Assembly (NCBI RefSeq): GCF_000686945.1
Contig: NZ_JMME01000001.1
Span: 62,001 to 126,000, forward strand
Origin: Selenomonas sp. AE3005
Lineage (GTDB): Bacteria > Bacillota > Negativicutes > Selenomonadales > Selenomonadaceae
DNA length: 64,000 bases
Direction of reading: 5' to 3'
A model generated the notes under the pieces. The model saw only the letters and a program-made list of their open reading frames with translations. It was not told the origin of the DNA and did no database searches. Below are positions 51,827 through 63,328 of this stretch, piece by piece (the first letter of the stretch is position 1; every line of letters begins with the position of its first letter). The translations under genes and the position numbers were made by a program.

Positions 51827-53080
51827 TCAGGCCTGAGGTTTGGGGGGATTATAGCTGTCTGTATGAAGATACTCTTTATCAATGATTTCGCCGTTCTGAC
51901 GCCAGAGGCGGTAAAGGGACGGTTTCAAGGCGGCACCTTCGGTAATCAGGGAAATGGTTTGTCCTTTTAAATCGGCTTTGGTTCCCAGTACAAATACTGT
52001 CAGGCGGGTGCCTGTATTGCCCACGGTCAGATATACAGGATGGGGCAGGGGATTGCGGAAAACAAAATCAATGAGGTCATCGGCAACGGTGGCGTCACGG
52101 CCAGCCGGTACGTAGCTTGACGGAATAAAATGCCCTGTGCGTTCCACGGGCGTAAGACCGGCCAGTAAAATGGCATTATATAGCGTGGAGCTGACCTGAC
52201 ATACACCGCCGCCCACGTCGACGGCCGGTTCGCCGTTGACAATGACACCGGCGTTTTTATAACCGGCCTCACGGGTGCGTTTGCCAACCAGCGTGTTGAA
52301 GGATAGGGAGGCACCGGGCTTTATCAAAGCGCCTTCCAATTTGTCGGCGGCCAGGCCGATGTTATCGCCACGGTCACCGGGATAAAAGCTGGTAGTGTAG
52401 CAGCTGAGCACAGTGTCCATAGCGGCTAAATCTGCGTCTTGGATAAAGGGGGGCTGTTCGGCCGGCTCTAACGGGAGCTTGATAGTCAGATTCATCTGCT
52501 GCAATTCAGGCGTCATGGCCGTGATAAGCGGCTGAATATCCAGTGTCAGCCCTGTGACAGCCGGTGTTTTTTTGATAGTGCCGTCTGCCTGCAGCATTGC
52601 TGTGGCATTGACAGGCGGCGTGTCCAGTGACTGTTTTATCTGCAGCAGCTTGTCGCTTAGCAGCTGTTCGTCAAAGCTCGCGTCCATGGTGACAGACCTG
52701 CCAAACATGGCGTAGTACATCTGCATGATTATGTTCTGGGCAGCAGAGCCGTCACGCCCGATGTTATAGGCCTCGTTTACGGCCTTGTCAATATTGCCCT
52801 GCAGCTTGATATCGGCCGGGTTAATGGTAAAACTGCGGTCCTTATAGCTTAAAACAGCTGCCTTGCGGTTCAGCCGGTTATTGGCCACCCCGGTGAAGAA
52901 CTGCCGGGCCTCCTCGCGGCTCATGCCGGCCAGACTGGTGCCATGGGCCTGTACACCCATAATCACCTTGTTCTGGTTGGTGAGGGAAACGGAAATACTG
53001 CCGACAGCCGCTACGCCAACAACGATGCTGACAGACGCCAGCGCTGCTATTTTACTTAAAGCGGATACAGAAAGATTCAT
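51827..53080 (-). CDS. VanW family cell-envelope protein (YoaR-like)
   Basis: About 417 residues: one N-terminal membrane segment, a peptidoglycan-binding-4-like region (GVQAHGTSLAGMSREEARQFF and its repeat), and a C-terminal VanW domain (SFYPGDRGDNIGLAADKLEG, GVCQVSSTLYNAILLAGL). VanW proteins occur in vancomycin-resistance clusters, but this lone form is a chromosomal envelope protein of unknown biochemical role. ATG 53080 is chosen over GTG 53092, which abuts GAGGAG. Confidence 0.85.
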   Translation of the reverse strand: MNLSVSALSKIAALASVSIVVGVAAVGSISVSLTNQNKVIMGVQAHGTSLAGMSREEARQFFTGVANNRLNRKAAVLSYKDRSFTINPADIKLQGNIDKAVNEAYNIGRDGSAAQNIIMQMYYAMFGRSVTMDASFDEQLLSDKLLQIKQSLDTPPVNATAMLQADGTIKKTPAVTGLTLDIQPLITAMTPELQQMNLTIKLPLEPAEQPPFIQDADLAAMDTVLSCYTTSFYPGDRGDNIGLAADKLEGALIKPGASLSFNTLVGKRTREAGYKNAGVIVNGEPAVDVGGGVCQVSSTLYNAILLAGLTPVERTGHFIPSSYVPAGRDATVADDLIDFVFRNPLPHPVYLTVGNTGTRLTVFVLGTKADLKGQTISLITEGAALKPSLYRLWRQNGEIIDKEYLHTDSYNPPKPQA

Positions 53081-53188
53081 AATTAGAGACACTCCTCTAA
53101 GCGAATTTCTATATTATTATACGTTTTTTTCAGCCGGCAGGCAATGATAAGCCTGTTTTTGTTTTTTTGACTTTTTGCTGAATAGATA

Positions 53189-53217
53189 TTGACATTTTGA
53201 CTAAAAAATATTACTAT
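53189..53217 (+). promoter_or_regulatory. Promoter of groES-groEL
   Basis: TTGACA (53189-53194) and TACTAT (53212-53217) with 17 bases between. The CIRCE operator follows at once. Confidence 0.65.
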
Positions 53218-53228
53218 AAGAACTGTGC

Positions 53229-53255
53229 TTAGCACTCAGACTTAACGAGTGCTAA
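53229..53255 (+). promoter_or_regulatory. CIRCE operator (HrcA binding site)
   Basis: A perfect TTAGCACTC-N9-GAGTGCTAA lies just downstream of the promoter. HrcA should repress groESL until heat shock. Confidence 0.98.
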
Positions 53256-53296
53256 CAATTTAACAACGTATTTCATGATATAGGAGGAAGATACCT

Positions 53297-53578
53297 ATGA
53301 TTAAGCCATTGGGCGAAAGAGTTGTCATTGAAGTTGCTGAGGGCGATGTAAAGACCGCCAGCGGTATTGTACTGCCGGATACGGCTAAGGAAAAACCCCA
53401 GAAGGGCACGGTTGTAGCTGTGGGTACGGGCAAGCTCCTGGAAAACGGCGAACGCGCTGCTATGGAGGTTAAAGCCGGCGATACGGTTGTTTTCTCCAAA
53501 TACTCTGGTTCTGAAGTCAAAGTTGACGATAAAGAGTATCTGATTGTCCGTGAAAGCGACATTCTGGCAATTCTCTAA
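53297..53578 (+). CDS. groES: Co-chaperonin GroES
   Basis: 93 residues with the GroES pattern: [12 protein letters not shown], the mobile loop [21 protein letters not shown] and [17 protein letters not shown]. It caps the GroEL chamber. AGGAGG precedes the ATG; groEL follows after 28 bases. Confidence 0.98.
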   Translation: MIKPLGERVVIEVAEGDVKTASGIVLPDTAKEKPQKGTVVAVGTGKLLENGERAAMEVKAGDTVVFSKYSGSEVKVDDKEYLIVRESDILAIL

Positions 53579-53606
53579 TTAAGTGTATTTTCTGGAGGTA
53601 ATATAA

Positions 53607-55235
<1,629 letters not shown>

Positions 55236-55257
55236 TAAAAAAGCCGTAATCAGGCTG

Positions 55258-55292
55258 AAAAAGGCAACTTTCTAATTGAGGGTTGCCTTTTT
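55258..55292 (+). terminator. Terminator after groEL
   Basis: AAAAAGGCAAC (55258-55268) pairs with GTTGCCTTTTT (55282-55292) across a 13-base loop. Confidence 0.85.
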
Positions 55293-55330
55293 CTATAGGC
55301 CTGCAAGTGATATTTTAAGGGGATGTTTAG

Positions 55331-56230
55331 ATGAAATTCTTAGGTAAGAAACATAGCTTATTGCTGGCAGTGACTATGGGTGTGTCTGTGTTGGCAACGC
55401 CGCTGTCCACCAGCTATGCTGCCGATGTACCGGCAAACTACACTCAGGAACAGCTGAACAATGAAATGGGCATGGCTGTGGCATGGTTCCAGAACTCCGC
55501 GGAATATCGTGAACTTTGCTATCAGGCTTACAACACAGCCCTTGACCGTGTAAAAGCAGCGGTGGCTAATCATAAAAAAGGCGACAAGCCGCTGGCTATT
55601 GTTCTGGACGCTGATGAAACCGTTTTGGACAACAGCGCTTTTGAGGCTGGTTTGATTGGTACAGGCAATGCCTACAGCAATGCTACCTGGGATGAATGGT
55701 GCGCAGCTGCTAAAGCAACGGCTATGCCGGGGGCAACGGAATACCTGCAGGCAGTTGACAAGCTGGGTGTGGAAATCTTCTATGTCACTAACCGCAGCAT
55801 GAAAACCCAGTACGAAGGTTCTGTTAAGAATATGAAAGCTCTCGGTTTTCCGCAGGTTGATAAAAAGCACATGCTTTTGAAGACTGACAAGAGCGATAAG
55901 ATGGAACGTTTCCAGCAGGTTATGAAGGACTATGATGTGGTAGTATTCATGGGTGACAACACGGGTGATTTGCCGATTGGCTCCTACCATAAGAGCCAGA
56001 AGGAACGCAACGCTCTCGTAGATGCTCATAAGAGTGAATTTGGCAAGCGTTTCATCGTTTTGCCGAATCCGACCTATGGTGACTGGGAACCGGCGCTTGA
56101 CAAGAGCGGCAACTACTGGAAACAGACGCCGGCAGGCAAGAGTGAAATCCGCCGTAAATCCCTCCGTACCTGGAGACCGCTGAAGAGTGCTCAGGATAAA
56201 GCCAATACCAAACCGGGCACGGAACAATAA
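55331..56230 (+). CDS. Exported e(P4)-like acid phosphatase (HAD, class C)
   Basis: 299 residues with a cleavable signal peptide (hydrophobic ~9-25, cleavage near SYAAD); no lipobox Cys is seen, so it is not a typical e(P4) lipoprotein. The class C acid phosphatase motifs DADETVLDNS and MGDNTGDLP are intact, with the aspartate nucleophile in the first. It would release phosphate from nucleotides in the periplasm. With the phytase at 17817 it suggests external phosphate scavenging. Confidence 0.9.
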   Translation: MKFLGKKHSLLLAVTMGVSVLATPLSTSYAADVPANYTQEQLNNEMGMAVAWFQNSAEYRELCYQAYNTALDRVKAAVANHKKGDKPLAIVLDADETVLDNSAFEAGLIGTGNAYSNATWDEWCAAAKATAMPGATEYLQAVDKLGVEIFYVTNRSMKTQYEGSVKNMKALGFPQVDKKHMLLKTDKSDKMERFQQVMKDYDVVVFMGDNTGDLPIGSYHKSQKERNALVDAHKSEFGKRFIVLPNPTYGDWEPALDKSGNYWKQTPAGKSEIRRKSLRTWRPLKSAQDKANTKPGTEQ

Positions 56231-56243
56231 TATCTCTGTAAGT

Positions 56244-56280
56244 AAAAAATACGTTGGCGTTTTTCGCCAACGTATTTTTT
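56244..56280. terminator. Bidirectional terminator between the phosphatase and recQ genes
   Basis: A 16-bp perfect stem (56244-56259 with 56265-56280) has ATACGTTGGCG/CGCCAACGTAT at its core and A/T runs at the base on both strands. Confidence 0.93.
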
Positions 56281-56285
56281 GTTGT

Positions 56286-58067
56286 TTATTTGTTTTTCTG
56301 AAGGCACTCCAGAAATTCCTGACCGTATTTGCGCAGTTTCTGTTCACCGATACCTTTGACTGTGAGCATTTCGTCCAGGCTTTGCGGCTGGACGCGGCAC
56401 ATATCACGCAGGGTGGCGTCGGAAAAGACCACATACGGTGGTACATGTTCCCGGGTGGCAATTTCTTTGCGCAGATGGCGCAGATGGTCAAAGAGCTCCG
56501 GCGCGGCGGGCTCTTTTTCCCTTTCGGGCTGGGGTACGGCCTGATAGACTTTTTCCTGCCCTTTGAGGACGGGATAAGCAGACGGCCGCAGGGTGACTAC
56601 GGGATATTTGCTTTCCGTCAATGCCAGGTAATCCGTGGCGATAAAGCGCTGAATGAGCAGTTTGATATCGGCCAGCGTCCGTTCCTTAAATAAGCCGAAG
56701 GTGGAGAGCTTATCAAAATGCAGCTCCCTGACGCGCTTGTCTTTAGAGCCTTTTAGTACCTGCGCCACCAGCGTCAGGCCGAAGGATTCATGCATGCGGT
56801 AGACGCAGGAGAATACTTTTTGGGCGTCGATGGTAACGTCAATCCGTTCCAGCCCGGCTTTGCAGTTGCCGCAGTTGTCACAGGTGACGTCCGTGCTGGC
56901 ACCGCCGAAGTAATGAATGATAAAATGACGCAGGCATTCCGGGGTGTGGCAGTAGTCCACCATCTTTTGCAGGGTGCCCAAATTATGGGCCTTGCGCTCC
57001 TCGTTTTCAATTGACACGTCAATGAGATATTTCTGTGTCATAACGTCCTGCGGGGAGAACAGGAGAATACAGCTGCCCGGTTCGCCATCACGGCCGGCGC
57101 GGCCGGCCTCCTGATAATAAGCCTCGATATTCTTGGGCATATTATAATGGATAACATAGCGGACATTTGACTTGTCAATGCCCATGCCGAACGCATTAGT
57201 GGCGACAATGACCTGGACATTATCGTAGAGAAAATCTTCCTGCGCTTGATTGCGGGCTTTGTCTGACATGCCGGCATGATAGCGTCCTACGGCGAATTTC
57301 TTCTTCTTTAAGTACTCATAAAGGCTGTCCACTTCTTTGCGTGTGGCAGCATAGATAATGCCTGATTCTTCGGGGTGTTTTTTTATGAAACCGGTGATAT
57401 ATTTTTTCTTGTCCTCGCCGCGGCGCACTTCAAAGTAGAGGTTGGGGCGGTCAAAACCGGTAACATGGATACGCGGCTGGCGCAGGTGCAGGAGAGTTAC
57501 GATATCTTCTTTGACTTCGGGCGTGGCCGTAGCGGTAAAAGCACTGACCAACGGCCGCTGGGGGAGACTGGCGATAAAGGGGGCAATCTGCCGGTAGCTG
57601 GGGCGGAAATCGTGCCCCCATTGGGACAGGCAGTGAGCCTCGTCCACTGCGACCATAGAAATTTCCTGTTGTTCGATAATATACCGGAAATAATCGGTGT
57701 CGAGCCGTTCCGGTGCCACATAAATGAGTTTGTACCGGCCGGCGGCAATGGCGGCCAGCCGCTGCTGTGATTCATCAAGGGAAAGCTGGCTGTTGATATA
57801 AGTGGCAGGCACTCCCTGTTCGAGCAGGGAGTCCACCTGGTCCTTCATCAGGGATATCAGGGGCGATATAACCAGCGTTATACCGGGAAAAACCAACGCC
57901 GGCAGCTGAAAGCAAATGGATTTGCCGGCACCGGTGGGCATGATGGCCACCGTATCCTGCCCGGATAAAAGGCTTTCGACCACAGGGCGCTGCGCCGGAC
58001 GAAAGTCCTGATAGCCGTAGAATTTGCGCAAGAGCTCCCGGGCCTGGTCAAGATATGGATTATCCAC
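56286..58067 (-). CDS. recQ: ATP-dependent DNA helicase RecQ
   Basis: About 593 residues: a superfamily 2 helicase core with Walker A MPTGAGKS, DEAH box VDEAHCLSQWGHDFRPSY and motif VI EAGRAGRDG, then the RQC zinc-binding region (four Cys around VTCDNCGNCK) and a C-terminal HRDC domain. It unwinds DNA in recombination repair. GTG 58067 is preferred to GTG 58109, as ACAGGTG lies upstream and it matches the family N terminus. It contains exact TTGACTTGTCAA (57167) and TGACACGTCA (57012). Confidence 0.93.
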   Translation of the reverse strand: MDNPYLDQARELLRKFYGYQDFRPAQRPVVESLLSGQDTVAIMPTGAGKSICFQLPALVFPGITLVISPLISLMKDQVDSLLEQGVPATYINSQLSLDESQQRLAAIAAGRYKLIYVAPERLDTDYFRYIIEQQEISMVAVDEAHCLSQWGHDFRPSYRQIAPFIASLPQRPLVSAFTATATPEVKEDIVTLLHLRQPRIHVTGFDRPNLYFEVRRGEDKKKYITGFIKKHPEESGIIYAATRKEVDSLYEYLKKKKFAVGRYHAGMSDKARNQAQEDFLYDNVQVIVATNAFGMGIDKSNVRYVIHYNMPKNIEAYYQEAGRAGRDGEPGSCILLFSPQDVMTQKYLIDVSIENEERKAHNLGTLQKMVDYCHTPECLRHFIIHYFGGASTDVTCDNCGNCKAGLERIDVTIDAQKVFSCVYRMHESFGLTLVAQVLKGSKDKRVRELHFDKLSTFGLFKERTLADIKLLIQRFIATDYLALTESKYPVVTLRPSAYPVLKGQEKVYQAVPQPEREKEPAAPELFDHLRHLRKEIATREHVPPYVVFSDATLRDMCRVQPQSLDEMLTVKGIGEQKLRKYGQEFLECLQKNK

Positions 58068-58224
58068 GAAAAAAACACCTGTTTCTAAGCAAAATTTAAT
58101 AGTTTTCACATAAAATTACAACGTCCTTATCTTATCATATATCATACATTTTACTCCACCCCAAAATAAAAATATGGTAAAATATGATAATGTATGGATA
58201 TAACATAATTGAGGAGGAATCTTC

Positions 58225-59637
58225 GTGAAATTGGCACGTTGGATAAAGGCAGGCGGCACGTTTACGGCTTTGCTGCTGACCATGCCCGGGGCGCAGGCCG
58301 CGGATTTGAGTTTGCAGGACGCCATCAATATGGCCCTGTCACAAAATACCAGTCTGAAAATAACCCAAAAAGGGGAGGACACCGCGAAATATGCTTTGGA
58401 CGAGGCCAAAGGCAATAACGGTTTCAGTGTGACGGCCACTGACAGCCTCAGTACGAGCAAAAGCAAGGACACCCAGCGCCGTGACAGCAATAGTATCGGG
58501 GTAACGGGGAAATTGCCTCTGTACAGCGGTGGCAGGAATCAGGCCAATATCAAAAAGGCGGAACTCGGTATGGAGGCAGCTGACCTGACAACACAGCGCG
58601 CGCAGGAGAATTTGAAACTCAGCGTTATCGAGGCCTATTATGACGCTTTGGAGGCCAGGAAAACCGTGGCTGTGCGTCAGGAAACAGTGGATAAATATCA
58701 GGAGCATTTTACGAATGTCAGCCAGCTTTATGCGGCCGGTTCCAAAGCCCGTATTGATGTTATCCGCTCACAGGTGGAACTGAGTGACGCGCGGCAGAAT
58801 CTGATTAAAGCGGAAAACAGCTATGAGGTGAGTCTGGCCTCGCTGCGCAATTATATCAATATCAACCGTAGTGAACCCTTGAATCTTACCACGGATTTCA
58901 GTTATGTGGGCTTTGATAAGGAACTGGGCGGCTGTATTGATTACGCGTATAACAACCGCAAAGACCTGCTTATCGATAAAAACAAGCTGGCCCAGCAGGA
59001 GCAGACGGTCAAAGCAGCCAAGGCCGGCTATCTGCCGAGCCTTAACCTGTCGCTGGGAGTAAATCAGTCCAATCAGTTCAATCCGTCCAGCACTAATGAT
59101 TATGGTGCCTCGGCAACTGTGGGGCTGTCATGGAATATTTTTGACAGCGGTGTCACCAGCGCGCAGGTAAAAGCGGCACAGACGGCGCTGGACGTAGCGA
59201 AACTGACCTTGCTGAAAGACCAGGAAACGGTTGATTATAATTTGCGGCAGGCCTATTACAATATGCGCGAGGCGGAAAAACGTCTTAATTCCACGCAGGA
59301 CGCTGTTCATCAGGCGGAAGAAGATGCCTTTATCGCCAGGGAAAAATACCGGGCCGGTGAAGGGCTGATGCTCGATATCATCGACGCTCAGGAGGCCTTG
59401 TCAAAGGCACGTCTTAACTATATCAGCGCCCAGTATGACTATGCACGCTACAAGGCAGCTGTGGAAAATGCCATGGGAATGGAGCTGACCGCAGAGGAAA
59501 AAGCGGCAGCTGCCCAGCTTGAAACAAATGTCGATAAGGTTATGGCTGTACCACAGACAGGGACGGCGCCGGAGGCGTCTGCAGCCAGTACCCGTAAGGT
59601 AGCAGAAGAACTGGCAGGAAATGAGGTAGCTAAATGA
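58225..59637 (+). CDS. TolC-family outer-membrane efflux channel
   Basis: 470 residues with a signal peptide (cleavage near GAQA-AD, residue 25) and the duplicated helical repeat of outer membrane factors (LSLQDAINMALSQN; AAKAGYLPSLNLSLG; NSTQDAVHQAEEDAFIAREK). It forms the channel of a tripartite exporter with the next genes. The start is GTG at 58225, with GAGGAGG upstream. An outer-membrane protein in a Firmicute gene setting is diagnostic of Negativicutes. Confidence 0.92.
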   Translation: MKLARWIKAGGTFTALLLTMPGAQAADLSLQDAINMALSQNTSLKITQKGEDTAKYALDEAKGNNGFSVTATDSLSTSKSKDTQRRDSNSIGVTGKLPLYSGGRNQANIKKAELGMEAADLTTQRAQENLKLSVIEAYYDALEARKTVAVRQETVDKYQEHFTNVSQLYAAGSKARIDVIRSQVELSDARQNLIKAENSYEVSLASLRNYININRSEPLNLTTDFSYVGFDKELGGCIDYAYNNRKDLLIDKNKLAQQEQTVKAAKAGYLPSLNLSLGVNQSNQFNPSSTNDYGASATVGLSWNIFDSGVTSAQVKAAQTALDVAKLTLLKDQETVDYNLRQAYYNMREAEKRLNSTQDAVHQAEEDAFIAREKYRAGEGLMLDIIDAQEALSKARLNYISAQYDYARYKAAVENAMGMELTAEEKAAAAQLETNVDKVMAVPQTGTAPEASAASTRKVAEELAGNEVAK

Positions 59638-60770
59638 AACTTAATTGGAAGATAAAAGCCGCCATTGCCGTGGTGCTGGTGGCAGCCTGTGCCGCTGGCG
59701 GCTATAACTACTACACGCAACAACAGGCTGCAAAACAGGCGGCTGCCGTGGAAACCACGCCCGTCACCAGAATGAATCTAAAATCCACCGTTTCGGCTAC
59801 CGGGACGATTCGCCCAGTGAATTCCGTCGAGGTAAGCTCCAAGGTAACGGCCCGGATAAAAAATGTGCTGGTCAAGGAAAATGATACCGTGACCGCCGGT
59901 CAGATTGTCGCTACACTGGACGCTACGGATTATGAAGAAAAACGTAATCAGGCCCAGTATAAGGTTAACAATACCAAATCCAAGTATGAACGGGCTCAAT
60001 ACCTGTACAGCATTGGCGCTGACACCCAGGAGCAGCTGGAAGACGCCAAAATGAGCTATGATACAGCGGTTTCCTCGCTGGCTGAATCCCAGTCCAATAT
60101 GAACGAAATGACCATTGTGGCACCGATGTCCGGCGTGGTAGTAGGCGAGCCGCAGACTCCCGGTACCATGGCCGTACAGGGCAACAGCAGCCCCACGGTC
60201 ATCATGCGTATTGCTGACTTGTCAAGCAAGCGTATACTGGCCAAGGTCGATGAAACGGATATCGGTAATGTGAAGGTGGGGCAGTCCGCAACCTTCACTG
60301 TGGACAGCTATACCGGTAAAACCTTTACCGCCCGGGTATCGAAGATTTCCCAGACGGATACCAGCAACTCCTGGAACATCAACACGTCCAGCAGTTCCTC
60401 CAGCAGCAGTTCTTCGTCGGCCAGCGTTATTTACTATTATGTGACACTGGATGTAGATGACCCGAATAACGAGCTGCTGCCGTCCATGACCGCCCGCGTG
60501 GAAATCAACACGGCGGAAAAGACGGACGCTTTGGTAGTGCCGATTTCTACTTTGAAAACAGATGCTAACGGTTCCTATGTTATCGTGAAAAATGCGGACG
60601 GCAGTCAGGAAAACCGTTATGTGTCTACGGGTATCTACAGCGACGAGTATGTGGAAATCCTGGATGGTGTGTCCGAAGGGGAAAACGTGGTCAGCACCTA
60701 TGTGGCTAAGACCACTGCGTCGAGCGCAAAAAAAAACAGCAGCAATCGGGGGGGGCCACCTCCAATGTGA
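59634..60770 (+). CDS. macA: MacA-type periplasmic adaptor of tripartite exporter
   Basis: 378 residues: N-terminal membrane anchor (~6-22), lipoyl/hairpin region (SSKVTARIKNVLVKEND ... EMTIVAPMSGVVVGEPQTPG) and a membrane-proximal beta barrel. A run of about eleven serines (residues ~252-262, mixed codons) splits the barrel region. It links the MacB pump to the TolC channel. It overlaps the tolC stop by four bases. Gene name by family, not by proven function. Confidence 0.88.
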   Translation: MKLNWKIKAAIAVVLVAACAAGGYNYYTQQQAAKQAAAVETTPVTRMNLKSTVSATGTIRPVNSVEVSSKVTARIKNVLVKENDTVTAGQIVATLDATDYEEKRNQAQYKVNNTKSKYERAQYLYSIGADTQEQLEDAKMSYDTAVSSLAESQSNMNEMTIVAPMSGVVVGEPQTPGTMAVQGNSSPTVIMRIADLSSKRILAKVDETDIGNVKVGQSATFTVDSYTGKTFTARVSKISQTDTSNSWNINTSSSSSSSSSSSASVIYYYVTLDVDDPNNELLPSMTARVEINTAEKTDALVVPISTLKTDANGSYVIVKNADGSQENRYVSTGIYSDEYVEILDGVSEGENVVSTYVAKTTASSAKKNSSNRGGPPPM

Positions 60771-60789
60771 GAAGGGCGGTAAAAATGCG

Positions 60790-61512
60790 ATGACAAATAA
60801 AGAAACACGCACTGCCACCATTCAGCTGAAGGATATAAAGAAACTTTATAAAATCGGCGGTGAAACCGTGGCGGCCTTGGATGGCATTACCACCAACATC
60901 TATCAGGGCGAATTTGCCGCCCTGATGGGGCCCTCCGGTTCAGGTAAGTCCACGCTGATGAATATTTTGGGCTGCCTGGACAGGCCGACTGTCGGTTCGT
61001 ATAAACTTGACGGTCAGGAAGTGGCCGGCCTCAGTGATGACCAGCTGGCCATCACGCGTAATAAAAAAATCGGCTTTGTCTTTCAGAACTTTAACCTGCT
61101 CTCGCGTATTTCCGCCCTGGAAAACGTGGCTTTGCCCTTGGTATACTCAGGTGTAGGGCGTAAGGAAAGGCTCGAAAAGGCCATGCATTTTTTGGAGGCT
61201 GTCGGCCTGGGGGACCGAGCCGGTCACCAGCCTAATGAGCTGTCGGGCGGTCAGCGTCAGCGCGTGGCCATTGCCAGGGCACTGGTCAATGACCCGCATA
61301 TCATCATGGCCGATGAACCGACAGGTAATCTCGATACGAAATCTACCAAGGAAATCATGGAGATATTCCAGAAGATGCATGCCATGGGGCGCACAATTAT
61401 TCTCGTCACCCACGAGCCGGAAATTGCCGCTTGTGCCAGCCGTCAGCTGCTGGTGCGTGATGGCAAAATAACTCGTGACGAAGGAAGGGGCGTGGTGATG
61501 GATGTTATTTAG
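60790..61512 (+). CDS. MacB-type ABC exporter ATPase
   Basis: 240 residues with Walker A GPSGSGKST, signature LSGGQRQRVAIARALV and Walker B IIMADEPTGNLD, the LolD/MacB ATPase pattern. ATG 60790 is chosen because the frame upstream runs through the macA end; GAAGGGCGG lies about 12 bases before it. It overlaps the permease gene by 11 bases. Here ATPase and permease are separate, unlike fused E. coli MacB. Confidence 0.92.
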   Translation: MTNKETRTATIQLKDIKKLYKIGGETVAALDGITTNIYQGEFAALMGPSGSGKSTLMNILGCLDRPTVGSYKLDGQEVAGLSDDQLAITRNKKIGFVFQNFNLLSRISALENVALPLVYSGVGRKERLEKAMHFLEAVGLGDRAGHQPNELSGGQRQRVAIARALVNDPHIIMADEPTGNLDTKSTKEIMEIFQKMHAMGRTIILVTHEPEIAACASRQLLVRDGKITRDEGRGVVMDVI

Positions 61513-62719
61513 AGAAAGTTTTCAGATGGCATTGACGTCCCTCTACGCCAACAAAATGCGCAGCCTTTTGACCATGCTGGGCATCATCATTGGTGTAGGA
61601 GCGGTAATCGCTCTCGTATCCGTAGGCATGGGTGTACGCAGCAACGTTACCAATTCCATCGCCAGCCTGGGCTCCAATATGCTGATTGTTTCCCCTGGTT
61701 CTTCCAACCGCGGCGGTGTCCGCGGCGCGGCCGGTTCCATGCAGACGCTCAAATATGACGATGCCAAGGCGATTAAGGACAAAATCAAGAACATTGATTA
61801 TGTATCCCCGTCAGTGTCGTCGTCTTATCAGGTTGTCTATGGAAACAACAACTGGAAAACGAGCGTGCAGGGGGTAACGCCGGAATTCATGTCCATCCGC
61901 GCCCTGACTATTGGCTACGGTTCGTTCGTGTCCACGGATGATATGAATAAACGTAACCGTGTGGCGGTAATCGGTACTACGGTGGCGTCCAATCTTTTTG
62001 CCAAGGAAAATCCTGTGGGCAAAAATATCCGTATCAATAACCAGCCTTACAAGGTAATCGGCCTGTTGGAGTCGAAAGGTCAGTCCTCCGTGGGGCAGGA
62101 CCAGGACGATGTGATTTACGTGCCGCTGACCACAGCACAGGAACGTATGCTTGGTATTACATACGTGCAGTCCATCAACATTCAGGTGACTAATCAGGAA
62201 AAAATGGATCAGGTGCAGGCCGAAGTGGAAACGCTCCTGCGCAGCCGTCATCATATCCTGGCCGGCAAAGATGATGACTTTAATGTCAGAAATCTGACCA
62301 GCTTGATGGAAACAGTCAATCAGTCCACCGCCATGCTGACATTGCTCCTGGGAGCTATTGCCGGCATATCGCTGATAGTAGGCGGCATTGGCATTATGAA
62401 CATCATGATGGTGTCCGTTACGGAACGCACCCGGGAAATTGGTATTCGCAAGGCCTTGGGCGCGACCTTTATGAACATCATGACGCAGTTTTTGATAGAG
62501 TCCATGGTTATCGGCATAATCGGTGGTATTATCGGTATCGGTATGGGCTGTATAGCCTCCAAGGTTATTGCCCAGCTGGGGGATTTTACTACGGTTATAA
62601 CCATCACACCGATTGTGGTGTCCTTTATGTTTGCCGTGGGGATTGGTTTGTTTTTCGGCATTTACCCGGCCAGGAAAGCAGCCAAGCTCGACCCCATCGA
62701 GGCATTGCGTTACGAATAA
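61502..62719 (+). CDS. MacB-type ABC exporter permease
   Basis: 405 residues with the four-helix FtsX/MacB layout: N-terminal MALTSLYANKMRSLLTMLGIIIGVGAVIAL, a large periplasmic domain (~40-270), and the C-terminal FtsX domain with GIGIMNIMMVSVTERTREIG and RKALGA. It powers export across the inner membrane with the ATPase, passing substrate to MacA and TolC. The substrate is unknown; macrolides and heat-stable enterotoxin are substrates of relatives. Confidence 0.92.
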   Translation: MLFRESFQMALTSLYANKMRSLLTMLGIIIGVGAVIALVSVGMGVRSNVTNSIASLGSNMLIVSPGSSNRGGVRGAAGSMQTLKYDDAKAIKDKIKNIDYVSPSVSSSYQVVYGNNNWKTSVQGVTPEFMSIRALTIGYGSFVSTDDMNKRNRVAVIGTTVASNLFAKENPVGKNIRINNQPYKVIGLLESKGQSSVGQDQDDVIYVPLTTAQERMLGITYVQSINIQVTNQEKMDQVQAEVETLLRSRHHILAGKDDDFNVRNLTSLMETVNQSTAMLTLLLGAIAGISLIVGGIGIMNIMMVSVTERTREIGIRKALGATFMNIMTQFLIESMVIGIIGGIIGIGMGCIASKVIAQLGDFTTVITITPIVVSFMFAVGIGLFFGIYPARKAAKLDPIEALRYE

Positions 62720-62746
62720 ACAAGGGAGAGTTCCCTTATTACAGGA

Positions 62747-62785
62747 AAAGGCCGTTGACTTTTTGGTCAACGGCCTTTGGGTTTT
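62747..62785 (+). terminator. Terminator after the macB permease
   Basis: AAAGGCCGTTGAC (62747-62759) pairs perfectly with GTCAACGGCCTTT (62766-62778); GGGTTTTT follows. Confidence 0.9.
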
Positions 62786-62838
62786 TATTGTAGTTTGACA
62801 GTCAATGCCTGCTTTGTTTTATTTGTTACAGCGCAGTC

Positions 62839-63328
62839 GGGTGGAGGTGGTAATACTTTTCGCTGTTTCACTAAATGTCCCACCAGCAAACGACTGGGCT
62901 TTTTAGCGACTTTGCGCCGGGCAGGCCAGCGGCGCGATTATTCATCAAAGTATCCAGGAACTGTTGTTTGTGGGCCAGTCCTCACTGCGTTCGGACAGTC
63001 GTTCCACTGCGAAAAGCATCACCACCTCCGCCCTAAGTGACGTCCGTGTAAAATGATTATTTCGCAGTGACAGGTAACAAGCACATCGATGTTCTTGTAA
63101 CGGGAGCAACGGGATCGTGGCAATTGAATAGACTGTTGCTGGGGGCGAACGGGGGAGTGATTTTTATGCGGGGAGCGACCGCCTGAGCGCAGCGAAGGCC
63201 GGCACACTGTAGGCACTCACTAAGCAACTACGCTGAAAGGAGCGCCGTTGGCCTGCCCGGCGCAGGTAACTGGACAGTGCTATTTTCCGAAGTGTGTCGT
63301 TTAGCGGAGGCAGAAAAATTACTCCCCC
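62839..63328. repeat. Gene-free region of nested inverted repeats
   Basis: Three arm pairs: A 62839-62866 with 63006-63033 (24/28 match), B 62913-62935 with 63242-63264 (22/23), C 63151-63165 with 63314-63328 (14/15). A short CACTGCGAAA/TTTCGCAGTG pair (63005 and 63060) is also present. Small open frames here share LRRAGQRR only because arm B is inverted. No gene is credible; it looks like a dispersed or decayed repeat element. Confidence 0.8.

Noticed and set aside
51584-51970. 128-codon plus-strand frame overlapping the permease end and vanW
   Set aside because: It crosses the structured region and terminator and runs antisense to the VanW gene. Only the short piece after ATG 51743 has a ribosome site, and its product is not recognisable.
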